Origin: Acidobacteriaceae bacterium
GTDB taxonomy: Bacteria; Acidobacteriota; Terriglobia; Terriglobales; Acidobacteriaceae
Reading direction: 5' to 3'
NCBI GenBank assembly: GCA_003167305.1
Contig: PMTP01000103.1
Span: forward strand, 2,990-16,394
Length of the DNA: 13,405 bases
The notes beneath the pieces are model-generated. The model searched no databases, was not told the origin of the DNA, and saw nothing but the letters and a program-made list of their open reading frames with translations. The translations under genes were made by a program, and so were the position numbers. Numbering within the stretch: the first letter of the stretch is position 1; every line of letters begins with the position of its first letter. Of this stretch, positions 6,361-13,285 are shown one piece after another.

Positions 6361-9348
6361 TCAGTTTCTGGGTTGTCCGGCCCTGGCCTGATACCCGGAT
6401 TGCTGGGCGGCGGCAAGATGGAGGGGAATCTCAAGAGTTCCGGCCTTGCGGGCCGTCCAGTCGTAGACTCCTGCTTCAAGGTAGAGAGCGGCACTGGGCA
6501 GGTCGATCTCCAGATGGGCCGGGATGCCGGTTCGTTGCATAGACGCGAATTGCTCTGCGCTAAGTTGGAGGGCCATCGTCCCGCCCGCCCAGTTAAGCGC
6601 CGCACCGTTGCCATCATAGGCGAGCAGCTCAATCTGAATCTTGCCGGTGTGCTTGCCGCCGGCGGCATCGATCAGTTCGATGTCCGAGGGGCGAAGGTTG
6701 AAGTCGACGCGATAGCGAGTGAGCGGCCCGGCGAGCTTGGTATTTCCGCCGGCGGGCTTGTCTCCGGGCACCGGCTGTTGGGCGGCCGGTACAACGCGCG
6801 CGCTGAAGACAATCTGCGAAGATCCGGGCGCGCCGCGGACCAGCAGCGGATGCAGCGGGTCGGAGTCCGAGTTGGGTTCTGGCGCGGCATGGTCGTCGGC
6901 GAAGTAGCCGCGCCTGTAGGCCAGATCGTAGCTGCCTTGGGTCAAGCGCACTTCGATGCGCCGGTAGCCGCCGTCCATCTTGCTGTTGGCGGGAGTGTAG
7001 GCCAGGGTGTAATAGTGAGCTCCGTCGTCGATGGCCTTGGAGAGCGCGCCGGCCAGGTCATTGGTGTTCGTGAAAGCCTTGCCGCCGGTGTCGCTGGCCA
7101 GCCTGATCGCGGCATCCGTCGTTATAGCGTGCATTTCGGCTTCCAAGGCTAAGGTGTGCACTGAGGGACCGTTATATGCGGAAGCCTGGGAGGCTTGGTC
7201 GCCCTGCTGCCCTTCAGCGTTGACCGGATAGACGGCGATTTTGGAGAGCGTCAGTAGATTGGCTGTCTCTTGGGCGATGGGATCCGGACTCTGGAAGCCG
7301 GGAAGATGCTCCTTCCCCATCGAGCCGTAAAAGATCAGGCCCGAGACCGGGAAGGAGCTGGAGAACCAGATCAGATTCTTGCGCCCGTGGATGCCGACCA
7401 GGTAGCGGGCCAGAAACTCCAGCCCCGTCAGCGTCATCGTCACGCGCTCGCCGGCCTGATTGCTGGCGATGGCTGTCTGTCCAGCTGCGGGGCCTCCGCC
7501 GGAGCGCGAGTAGCCGGTGCCGTTTCGCCCTTGACTGCCTCCCATCATGACGGCGTGCATATCGGCTTGATCCTGGTCATCGGCGTCGTCCTGGCGGCTG
7601 CGCGAGGTGTCGGTCTTCTCCGAAATGTCTCCATTCTTTTTATCGTTCAGAGCCGCGATCAGCAATGCGCTATCCGACGTAAAGCCCTGGATCATTCGCA
7701 GCCTGGCGCCCATCACAAAGATGGCGATCTTAGTTCCCGGCTTCATCTTCTGGAGAAAGTCAAGAATCTGCTGATGGACGTGTACCTGATCCTGCAAGGG
7801 CGTATTCAGCTTGTCGATCAGCACCACATTAACCGAATTCACCACCGGCGTGGCGGGCAGATTGGTGTAGAGATTCGTCGCCAGCTCGGGCGCTTCACTC
7901 ACCGGAGCGGGAGTGGCCGTGTGCTCCTCAAAGAAGTCAACAGCCTGCGGCTTGCCATCTTCCAGTACCTCAAAGAGCTGTCTGCCCAGGCCTGTGACCG
8001 GAGCCTGTTTCTTGTCGGTCACCACCACATCGAGTTCCACGGCGCGGGCATTGGCCTTCAGTGTGAGAATCTGCTCCTGCGGAGCAACTTGCGCCGGCAC
8101 GGGTTGCGGCGCTGAGACAGGCGCCGGCGTGGATGCTGAAGCAACTTCGGCAGGCGCAGCCGGAGCTACAGTTGGCGCAGGCGCGGGAGGCGCGGTCAAC
8201 GCCGCCGATGCGGGCTGCAACATCGATGCATCCGGCGGCGCTGCCGGCGAATTGCCGGGCAGATTTCCGCCATCACCGCTGAGGATGCGCGACTCGGCTC
8301 CCAGGCGGTGATATTGCTCGAAGGCTACATCATTCAAATATGTCTTTATCGGATCGTGATCGAGGATGGAATGCGCGCCGGTGGTCGAATGCGCATAGCG
8401 CATCAACGACAAAGCGACGCTGCGCTCAGGGCAGATAAAGCTCTTGCCCCCGATCTCGATGGAGCCGTACTCGACCATGACGGCCGCGCGGGTGAGCGTC
8501 TCGCTCAGTGGAAGTTCCGCATCGGCGGTCATGCGCAGAATCTCGCCTGTCGCCGGATCGACAGCAATCTCCCCTTGGTAGCCGGTCTTTTCACGCGAGA
8601 TTTCCGGCGTATCGTTTATGCTCTGTTGTTTACAGCAGTACTGCACCCAGTAATGCGATTTCGGATCTGGCACCGAATAGCCAAAGACAGCCACAGGCCC
8701 GCTTGCTCCCTGTTCCCAGTGGCTCCACGCCAGCTTGCTCTGCGCCGCGTCCAGCAGCACCGTGCTCAGGATCGGCCCGAACTCGCCCCAGGAAACCAGC
8801 CCCAGCTCCCCGCCGCTCCAGCCGCTCTTTCCGGAGCCAGTATCGATCATCTCCTGGCCATCCCGGTAAACCACGCTCTTGCTGGATTTGGCGATAAAAT
8901 GCAATGGCAGGTAACCTACGAAAGCGATTTGCGGACGGTCTTCAAAACGGGTCGTCTCGCGCGTGGCGAAGAAATTCGGTAGCTCATGAACACTCCTGGT
9001 CGCATAGCGCACGACCAAAGACATGATATGGCGCTGTACGGCCGGATCGGGCGCGGCTGTGGTGGGAATCTCCGCCGCCGGAAGATTCAGGAACTCAGCC
9101 GTGTCACCCAGGACGTTCAGCGCCTGCTGCGCTTTCTCGCCCGGCAACCCGGCCTTTAGACGCGCAAACCGGCTCGCGCTCAGCCGTTCCGTCAACTCCA
9201 GCCCGGAAAGCTGCTCCGCCAACTTGGCATCCGGAGCGCCGTGGGCCGCGGTAAGCATTTGCTCCAGTTCCGCAACCGTCACCTTGGTTGCCGCTCCCGC
9301 TGGAACCGTCATCGCCGCCAGCACCAGTAAAAACATCCATCGCCGCAT
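6361..9348 (-). CDS. Exported VWA protein with acidobacterial VWFA-related domain and an uncharacterised N-terminal region, 995 aa
   Basis: The ATG at 9348 has a good Shine-Dalgarno, GGAAGG at 9355-9360. The order is: signal peptide (1-20, MRRWMFLLVLAAMTVPAGAA); an N-terminal globular region (about 21-355) that I do not recognise, holding a vicinal Cys pair YCCK at 237-240; a Pro/Ala linker (about 364-426); a short beta domain VELDVVVTDKKQAP...FEVLEDGKPQAVDFFEE (437-475); and a VWA domain (about 506-816). The VWA part has the family signatures VVLIDKLNTP, ASDTGGKAFTNTNDL (751-765), YYTLAYTP (779-786) and YRRGYF (811-816). A further C-terminal region (about 836-980) follows. This fits the 'VWFA-related Acidobacterial domain' family, whose function is not established. 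The metal site is degenerate: DKLNT replaces DxSxS. Residues 570-640 are an acidic and Gly/Ser-rich insertion within the VWA fold. It is probably periplasmic or surface-located and possibly adhesive. No membrane anchor is seen. Confidence 0.85.
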   Translation of the reverse strand: MRRWMFLLVLAAMTVPAGAATKVTVAELEQMLTAAHGAPDAKLAEQLSGLELTERLSASRFARLKAGLPGEKAQQALNVLGDTAEFLNLPAAEIPTTAAPDPAVQRHIMSLVVRYATRSVHELPNFFATRETTRFEDRPQIAFVGYLPLHFIAKSSKSVVYRDGQEMIDTGSGKSGWSGGELGLVSWGEFGPILSTVLLDAAQSKLAWSHWEQGASGPVAVFGYSVPDPKSHYWVQYCCKQQSINDTPEISREKTGYQGEIAVDPATGEILRMTADAELPLSETLTRAAVMVEYGSIEIGGKSFICPERSVALSLMRYAHSTTGAHSILDHDPIKTYLNDVAFEQYHRLGAESRILSGDGGNLPGNSPAAPPDASMLQPASAALTAPPAPAPTVAPAAPAEVASASTPAPVSAPQPVPAQVAPQEQILTLKANARAVELDVVVTDKKQAPVTGLGRQLFEVLEDGKPQAVDFFEEHTATPAPVSEAPELATNLYTNLPATPVVNSVNVVLIDKLNTPLQDQVHVHQQILDFLQKMKPGTKIAIFVMGARLRMIQGFTSDSALLIAALNDKKNGDISEKTDTSRSRQDDADDQDQADMHAVMMGGSQGRNGTGYSRSGGGPAAGQTAIASNQAGERVTMTLTGLEFLARYLVGIHGRKNLIWFSSSFPVSGLIFYGSMGKEHLPGFQSPDPIAQETANLLTLSKIAVYPVNAEGQQGDQASQASAYNGPSVHTLALEAEMHAITTDAAIRLASDTGGKAFTNTNDLAGALSKAIDDGAHYYTLAYTPANSKMDGGYRRIEVRLTQGSYDLAYRRGYFADDHAAPEPNSDSDPLHPLLVRGAPGSSQIVFSARVVPAAQQPVPGDKPAGGNTKLAGPLTRYRVDFNLRPSDIELIDAAGGKHTGKIQIELLAYDGNGAALNWAGGTMALQLSAEQFASMQRTGIPAHLEIDLPSAALYLEAGVYDWTARKAGTLEIPLHLAAAQQSGYQARAGQPRN

Positions 9349-9443
9349 TCAGTGCCTTCCCGCGCCATTCCGGATGCTTGCCTCCATCCATGGACGCTTC
9401 CGCCTGTAAATCCCTCTGCGAATGCACAGCCCACATTGAAATG

Positions 9444-9490
9444 AAAAAAACCGGAGCGTGCGCCATTCATACAGAAGACGCGAGCCCCGG
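9444..9490 (-). terminator. Intrinsic terminator of the sugar-binding lipoprotein gene
   Basis: Read on the minus strand, 9490-9477 pairs with 9464-9451 as an imperfect 14-bp GC-rich stem (10 Watson-Crick matches plus G-U pairs) with a 12-nt loop. A run of seven U follows (A-run 9444-9450 on the plus strand). It begins 59 nt beyond the stop of the binding-protein gene and separates it from the VWA gene, so the two minus-strand genes are probably separate transcripts. Confidence 0.75.
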
Positions 9491-9549
9491 CTTTTCATTA
9501 CAATCTATGATCGCAAAGAAAGATCGGTCTGAACGCGGCCAGACAAACG

Positions 9550-10539
9550 CTACTTGGCTTGTTCGGCGGCGGCGGCGATGTAATAGTCCACGTTGGTCTT
9601 GTCCACCAGCGAGGTGCCTGTATCGACGAAGGCCGGGTAGGAGGCAAAGGCGTCGGCGCTGTAGTCCTTGGAGATCTGCTTGGGCGGCGCGTGATAGACC
9701 TCGTCGAGCGCCTTCAGTCCAAAGTAAGCCATGGTGAAGGGCTTCTGCACGACCGTCGAATCGATATTCCCGGCCTTGATCGCATCCAGCGTATTGGGCT
9801 CCACGTCCCAAGCCATCACCAGCCGGTCGGGGACGCTGGAGCGCTTGAGCGCGTCGGTCACCGCCTTGGCCGAGGACGATTCCAGGCTGATAAAGGCATC
9901 CACCTTCTTGTCGCCGGTCAACGCCATCGCCTCCTGCGTCCAATCGAAGGCTTTGCTCGTTTCACCTTTGATGTCCACCACATCCACGATATGAATCTCG
10001 GGCCGAGTGGCAAAGACGTCCTTGAAGCCCTGGAGCCGCTCCTCGGTATTGGCCTGATGGGCAAAGGTGAAGAAGACGACATTGCCGCGGCCACCCAGTT
10101 TCTCGAGGACGCGCTGTCCGCCCAGCCTTCCGGCCTCCAGATTGTTGGTCCCGATAAAGTAGAGTCTGCGGCTTCCCGGCGCATCCGAGTCGATGGTGAT
10201 GACCGGAATCCCGGCGTTGACGGCCGCGTCAATCTCCGGCTGCAGCAGAGTAACATCGGCTACCGAGATCAGAATCCCGGACGGTTTGGCCGCGATCGCA
10301 TCATGGAGGGCGGCCAGCTCGGCCTGCGGATCATGGCCGTTCGGCCCGGCCACCCTGGCAGTCACCTTGAACTCCGCCGCGGCCTTGTTGAATCCCGCGG
10401 CAGCTGTCTGCCAGTAGGGCAGAGCCATGTCCGACGCAATCAGGTAAAAGACCTCACTGGTCGAGTGCCTGGCGCAGCCCGACGTGGAAATAATGGCCAA
10501 CGCCAGCACGGCCAATGCAACGCTCTTACTCGCTTTCAT
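9550..10539 (-). CDS. Periplasmic sugar-binding lipoprotein (ABC-type, ribose/galactose-binding fold), orphan
   Basis: The 329-aa product begins MKASKSVALAVLALAIIS followed by TSGC, a lipoprotein signal with Cys22 as the likely lipidated residue; Thr at -3 is unusual. The mature part has the type I periplasmic-binding-protein (Peripla_BP_4) pattern: LIASDMALPYWQTAAAGF near the start, ISVADVTLLQPEIDAAVNAG then IPVITIDSDAP, FIGTNNLEAGRLGG, VFFTFAHQANTEERLQGF and VMAWDVEPNTLDAIKAG. The family delivers sugars or related small molecules to an ABC permease. No permease or ATPase gene is nearby, so the partner must lie elsewhere, or the protein acts as a sensor. The ATG at 10539 rather than the frame's first start at 10608 is supported by the Shine-Dalgarno and the lipoprotein signal. 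The ligand cannot be read from sequence. Confidence 0.88.
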   Translation of the reverse strand: MKASKSVALAVLALAIISTSGCARHSTSEVFYLIASDMALPYWQTAAAGFNKAAAEFKVTARVAGPNGHDPQAELAALHDAIAAKPSGILISVADVTLLQPEIDAAVNAGIPVITIDSDAPGSRRLYFIGTNNLEAGRLGGQRVLEKLGGRGNVVFFTFAHQANTEERLQGFKDVFATRPEIHIVDVVDIKGETSKAFDWTQEAMALTGDKKVDAFISLESSSAKAVTDALKRSSVPDRLVMAWDVEPNTLDAIKAGNIDSTVVQKPFTMAYFGLKALDEVYHAPPKQISKDYSADAFASYPAFVDTGTSLVDKTNVDYYIAAAAEQAK

Positions 10540-10544
10540 TCTTG

Positions 10545-10549
10545 CCTCC
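10545..10549 (-). promoter_or_regulatory. Shine-Dalgarno of the sugar-binding lipoprotein gene
   Basis: On the minus strand GGAGG lies 5 nt before the ATG at 10539. This site fixes the start; the upstream in-frame start at 10608 would add 23 residues in front of the lipoprotein signal. Confidence 0.8.
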
Positions 10550-10558
10550 GGGTTGAAT

Positions 10559-10573
10559 CGTGAAGTGCTCACG
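10559..10573. promoter_or_regulatory. Palindrome in the 5' leader of the lipoprotein gene, candidate operator
   Basis: CGTGA (10559-10563) and TCACG (10569-10573) are perfect inverted half-sites around AGTGC. The site lies between the predicted promoter and the Shine-Dalgarno, where a repressor could act. No regulator gene is nearby, and a 5-bp half-site can occur by chance. Confidence 0.3.
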
Positions 10574-10626
10574 GGGCGCGCGGGATTTTGCACCCGTGAC
10601 TGTCCCATTTTAATTAATCCGGTTGG

Positions 10627-10656
10627 ATAATACGCCTGAAAAGCAGGCAGTGTCCA
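10627..10656 (-). promoter_or_regulatory. Sigma70-like promoter of the sugar-binding lipoprotein gene
   Basis: On the minus strand TGGACA (-35, at 10656-10651) and TATTAT (-10, at 10632-10627) are separated by 18 nt, each 5 of 6 to consensus. Transcription would start near 10620, giving a leader of about 80 nt. The spacer holds a perfect inverted repeat, GCCTG (10634-10638) and CAGGC (10644-10648), a possible repressor site. Confidence 0.55.
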
Positions 10657-10718
10657 TCACCTTTTGAGCACTTTATCACTCGCTGGAGGCGTTTTGCCGC
10701 CGGGAAAGCCGCTATCTG

Positions 10719-10747
10719 CTGCGAGAGATTCCCGATTGCGGTATAAC
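10719..10747 (+). promoter_or_regulatory. Weak candidate promoter for dgt
   Basis: TATAAC (10742-10747) is a fair -10 element. The -35 at a 17-nt spacing is CTGCGA (10719-10724), a poor match. It lies 47 nt before the dgt ATG in the divergent gap shared with the lipoprotein gene. Confidence 0.3.
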
Positions 10748-10793
10748 CGGAGAGGGAGTGCAAAATGCGGAGCAGAAACCCCGGAGATGACCG

Positions 10794-11957
10794 ATGACGG
10801 ACGCGGAGACCCAATCGCCCTTCGCGCTGCCCGTTGGGATTGCCGTCCGCGCTGACGGCGAGCTGAGCCGCCGCGCGCACGCCGAGCCGCCGCACCCCTA
10901 CCGCTCGGCCTTTGCCCGCGACGGCGCCCGCGTTTTGCACGCGCGCGCCTTTCGCCGCCTGGCCGGCAAGACGCAAGTCTTCGCGCGACTGGCTGGCGAC
11001 TCCCCTTCGGACCACTTTCGCAGCCGGCTCACCCATACTTTGGAAGTGACGCAGATCGCCCGCACACTGACGCGCGCGCTAGGGCTGAATGAGGAGCTGG
11101 CCGAGGCGCTGGCGCTGGCGCACGACATCGGCCATCCGCCCTTTGGCCACGCCGGCGAAAAGGCACTGGATGAGTGCCTGCGCGGCTTTGGCCTGGGCTT
11201 CGACCATAATCTGCACGCGCTACGCATCGTGAGCTGGTTCGAGGAGCGCTACGCCGGCTTTCGCGGGCTGAATCTGACGCTGGGCGTCCGCGAAGGGATC
11301 GTCAAGCACTCCCGCGACTACTCCGCCGAGAGCCACCCGGAACTGGCCGAGTACTTCCTCGACCAGTTTCCGCCGCTGGAAGCGCAACTGATCGATCTGG
11401 CCGACGAGATCGCCTACACGACCGCCGATCTGGACGACGGCCTGGACTCGGGCATTCTGAATTTAGCCCAAGTGCGCGAGGGCGTGGCGCTCTTCCGCGG
11501 CTTTCACGACGCCGTGCTGGCTGAGTATCCGGGCGCGCCGGAGAGGCTGGGCGCGTACGAGGCTCTCAAGCGCGTGCTCAATGCACTGGTCACCGATCTG
11601 CTGGAAGAAGTGCGCAGGCAGACGGCCGCGCGGGGGGCTGAAACGCTGGAGGAGATTCGCCGCGCGCCGCATCGCGTAGCGGCGCTCAGCCCGGAGATGG
11701 AAGCCGCGCGCGCCGCCACCAAGGAGTTTTTGCACGCCAGTCTTTATAACTCGCCGGTGATGGAGGAGGCGCACGCCCATGCTGTCGAGGTGGTGCGGGA
11801 ATTGTTTGCCGCGCTGATGGACGACCCCGGCCTGATGCCCGGCGATGACCAGGCGCTGATTCCCACCGAAGGCCTGGCGCGCACGGTGGCCGACTACATC
11901 GCCGGCATGACCGACAGCTACATCGAGCAGGCATGGCGGAGATGCGGCGGACGGTGA
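10794..11957 (+). CDS. dgt: Deoxyguanosinetriphosphate triphosphohydrolase (dGTPase), HD superfamily
   Basis: dGTPases cleave dNTPs, classically dGTP, to the deoxynucleoside and triphosphate, and help control dNTP pools. The 387-aa protein has the family N terminus (PYRSAFARDGARVLHARAFR, 35-54, and LAGKTQVF, 56-63) and the HD metal site: His81 in SRLTHTLEVTQIART, His110-Asp111 in ALAHDIGHPPFGHAGE (107-122), and Asp204 in LADEIAYTTADLDDG (202-216). All expected metal ligands are present and the length fits the shorter, Dgt-like branch. The start at ATG 10794 has GGAG at 10783-10786, 7 nt away. It is divergent from the lipoprotein gene. The substrate may be broader than dGTP in this branch. The stop is followed after 2 nt by a heptamer array. 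Confidence 0.9.
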   Translation: MTDAETQSPFALPVGIAVRADGELSRRAHAEPPHPYRSAFARDGARVLHARAFRRLAGKTQVFARLAGDSPSDHFRSRLTHTLEVTQIARTLTRALGLNEELAEALALAHDIGHPPFGHAGEKALDECLRGFGLGFDHNLHALRIVSWFEERYAGFRGLNLTLGVREGIVKHSRDYSAESHPELAEYFLDQFPPLEAQLIDLADEIAYTTADLDDGLDSGILNLAQVREGVALFRGFHDAVLAEYPGAPERLGAYEALKRVLNALVTDLLEEVRRQTAARGAETLEEIRRAPHRVAALSPEMEAARAATKEFLHASLYNSPVMEEAHAHAVEVVRELFAALMDDPGLMPGDDQALIPTEGLARTVADYIAGMTDSYIEQAWRRCGGR

Positions 11958-11959
11958 AT

Positions 11960-11990
11960 GGAAAACAGGGAACAGGGAGTAGGGAATAGG
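11960..11990 (+). repeat. AGGGAAT-type heptamer array just after the dgt stop
   Basis: GGAAAAC (11960-11966), AGGGAAC (11967-11973), AGGGAGT (11974-11980) and AGGGAAT (11981-11987), then AGG. The period is exactly 7. It is the same family as the array after the TPR gene, in the same orientation relative to the preceding gene. Confidence 0.85.
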
Positions 11991-11994
11991 TCGA

Positions 11995-12026
11995 GCGCCG
12001 CCGCTCTGGCTTGGCGCCGGCGGCGC
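11995..12026 (+). other. GC-rich hairpin between dgt and the Smr gene
   Basis: GCGCCGCCG (11995-12003) and CGGCGGCGC (12018-12026) form a perfect 9-bp stem with a 14-nt loop. No U-run follows, so it is not a classical intrinsic terminator. It lies 28 nt before the Smr ATG and could stabilise the dgt mRNA end or damp read-through. Confidence 0.5.
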
Positions 12027-12053
12027 GTGATCCGCTAGAGTGAAGTCAGCATT

Positions 12054-12374
12054 ATGAGCGAGTCTCGATCCATTGATCTTCACGAGCGCACGGTTGCTGA
12101 GGCGATCCGGGAGTTTGTGTGTTTCTACAATAACTGCGTGCGGAGCGGCTACCGGGGACGCCTGGAGGTGATCCACGGTTATGGTAAGTCGGGATGCGGT
12201 GGGGTGATCCGGGAGGAACTGCGCAAGTATCTGAAGGCTCACGAGGATACCTTCGGTGAGTTCTTAGCCGGAGAGAGCCTGCGCAACCCAGGCGTCACTA
12301 TTCTCTATCCCAAGGAAACCCTGGCGGCGCTGCCGCATGGTATGGGAGGCGGATACTCGTCCATTCGGCGCTAG
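12054..12374 (+). CDS. Small stand-alone Smr-domain protein, 106 aa
   Basis: The Smr domain occurs at the C terminus of MutS2 and in small stand-alone proteins, and several members nick or cleave nucleic acids. Here the protein is almost only that domain: IDLHERTVAEAIREF (7-21) gives the conserved DLH motif, VIHGYGKSGCGGVIREEL (39-56) is the HGxGxxGxGG variant of the HGxGxG loop, and NPGVTILYPKE (78-88) is the last strand. A Gly-rich tail (97-106) ends the chain. The ATG at 12054 is the only reasonable start; no strong Shine-Dalgarno is visible. It is 96 nt downstream of dgt and may be read from the dgt promoter. It converges on vapC with 13 nt between the stops. Its substrate and biological role are unknown. 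Confidence 0.8.
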   Translation: MSESRSIDLHERTVAEAIREFVCFYNNCVRSGYRGRLEVIHGYGKSGCGGVIREELRKYLKAHEDTFGEFLAGESLRNPGVTILYPKETLAALPHGMGGGYSSIRR

Positions 12375-12387
12375 AGCATGTGATGAC

Positions 12388-12798
12388 TTATTTCACCGGC
12401 AGAAATTCGATTCGCGCCATATCGGCCACTTCCTTGAAGTCGTAGTCGGCGGTCACCAGCAGGTGATCGGTTGAGTCCATCGCCAGCTCAATTGCGAAGG
12501 CGTTCGCATAGGCAAGCTTTCTATCCTCTTTGATTTCAGCGGCGCGCACTGCGCGTTCCGCTGTGGCGGGAATGACGCGGATGTCGAACTGCAGCAGACT
12601 TTGCAGAACTCTCATCTGTTCCTGCACACCGAAGCGCCTGCGCTGAATTCCCGCTATCTCCCCCCATTGCAGCGCTGAAAGTTGAACTTCCGCCTCACCA
12701 AGCAGAGCCAGCCGGATGATTTCTTCAACGCGATCAGCGCCCGCTTCGCCGTCGATATGGCGAAGCACTGCCGAGGAATCGAGGACAAAAACGGTCAT
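12388..12798 (-). CDS. vapC: PIN-domain toxin, VapC family, with Asn at the third catalytic-acid position
   Basis: VapC toxins are Mg-dependent RNases, commonly cutting tRNA or rRNA, held in check by the antitoxin encoded upstream. The 136-aa protein has the PIN pattern: first acid Asp7 in VLDSSAVL (5-12), second acid Glu47 in LQWGEIAG (43-50), and the last acidic pair D118/D120 in VTADYDF (115-121). In the third motif, where the family usually has (A)DAF, this protein reads YANAF with Asn99 (codon at 12502-12504). A single base change from GAC would give it. The toxin may be weakened or inactive unless a neighbouring acid substitutes. The ATG overlaps the vapB stop by 4 nt, so translation is coupled. 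The rest of the domain is intact, with no frameshift. Confidence 0.85.
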   Translation of the reverse strand: MTVFVLDSSAVLRHIDGEAGADRVEEIIRLALLGEAEVQLSALQWGEIAGIQRRRFGVQEQMRVLQSLLQFDIRVIPATAERAVRAAEIKEDRKLAYANAFAIELAMDSTDHLLVTADYDFKEVADMARIEFLPVK

Positions 12799-13079
12799 TC
12801 TGCCTTCCTACCAGCTGTCTTTGGCAAAATCTCTCTCTCTCGATCCCGCCGCCGCTCCTCCAGCAACATATCGCATCCCGACGGCCCACCTGCGGTCGAT
12901 CCGCGCAACTCTTTGAATAACCGCAGCTTGGCCGCAAGAGTCTGGGGAGCCAAAACCAGCTTCTCGCCTTCGATTTGAATGGCAATGCGCGTGCCGGGTT
13001 CGATGCCAAGAGCTTCGCGGATGGGCGCGGGAATCACCATCTGGCCCTTGCTGCTGACAGTTGTGAAGAGTTGTTCCAT
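12795..13079 (-). CDS. vapB: AbrB/SpoVT-fold antitoxin, VapB-like
   Basis: The 94-aa product has a swapped-hairpin AbrB/MazE-type DNA-binding domain at residues 6-45 (TTVSSKGQMVIPAPIREALG then IEPGTRIAIQIEGEKLVLAP). A charged C-terminal tail (about 70-94, LLEERRRDREREI) probably wraps around the toxin. It neutralises VapC and likely represses its own operon. The ATG at 13079 puts the SSKGQ motif at its usual position; no other start fits. No Shine-Dalgarno lies upstream, and a -10-like TAAAAT sits only 7 nt before the start, so the mRNA may be leaderless. It overlaps vapC by 4 nt (ATGA). The upstream region is markedly AT-rich against the GC-rich surroundings, consistent with acquisition by transfer. 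Confidence 0.85.
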   Translation of the reverse strand: MEQLFTTVSSKGQMVIPAPIREALGIEPGTRIAIQIEGEKLVLAPQTLAAKLRLFKELRGSTAGGPSGCDMLLEERRRDREREILPKTAGRKAE

Positions 13080-13086
13080 GGGTTAC

Positions 13087-13160
13087 ATTTTATCACAAGT
13101 AAGACAAACATAATAGGTAAGATTAATAATTAATGTATGATCATGATGAATAAATCTTAC
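13087..13160 (-). promoter_or_regulatory. AT-rich promoter/operator region of vapBC
   Basis: GTAAGATT (13117-13124) and AATCTTAC (13153-13160) form a perfect 8-bp inverted repeat. Its centre, about 13138.5, nearly coincides with the palindrome ATGATCAT (13137-13144). A further GTAAGA copy lies at 13099-13104, 18 nt from the copy at 13117. On the minus strand the -10-like TAAAAT lies at 13092-13087 and another, TATTAT, at 13115-13110; neither has a good -35. Inverted sites directly upstream of an AbrB-type antitoxin are typical of an autoregulatory operator, which is inferred here. Confidence 0.45.
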
Positions 13161-13285
13161 TTTAGCAGCAATTCCCGGAGATTTCCTTTGTGCCTTCGGG
13201 AAATCCAGGTAACCGACGGCGACAATGACTGGCGTGCCAGAGCCAACCAGCCGGTTGTACTCTTGTAGATGTGAAAACTTCCCTG

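Noticed and set aside
7270..8115. 281-codon plus-strand open frame inside the VWA gene
   Set aside because: It shadows a gene with a strong start, signal peptide and family motifs; no independent evidence.
12011..12041. TTGGCG and TAGAGT as a promoter for the Smr gene
   Set aside because: Both boxes are poor, the spacer is 19 nt, and the -35 falls in the hairpin loop.
13177..13206. Short hairpin GGAgATTTCC / GGAAATCC upstream of the right-edge gene
   Set aside because: The stem is short with a bulge and a 12-nt loop, without a U-run or other context to support a function.
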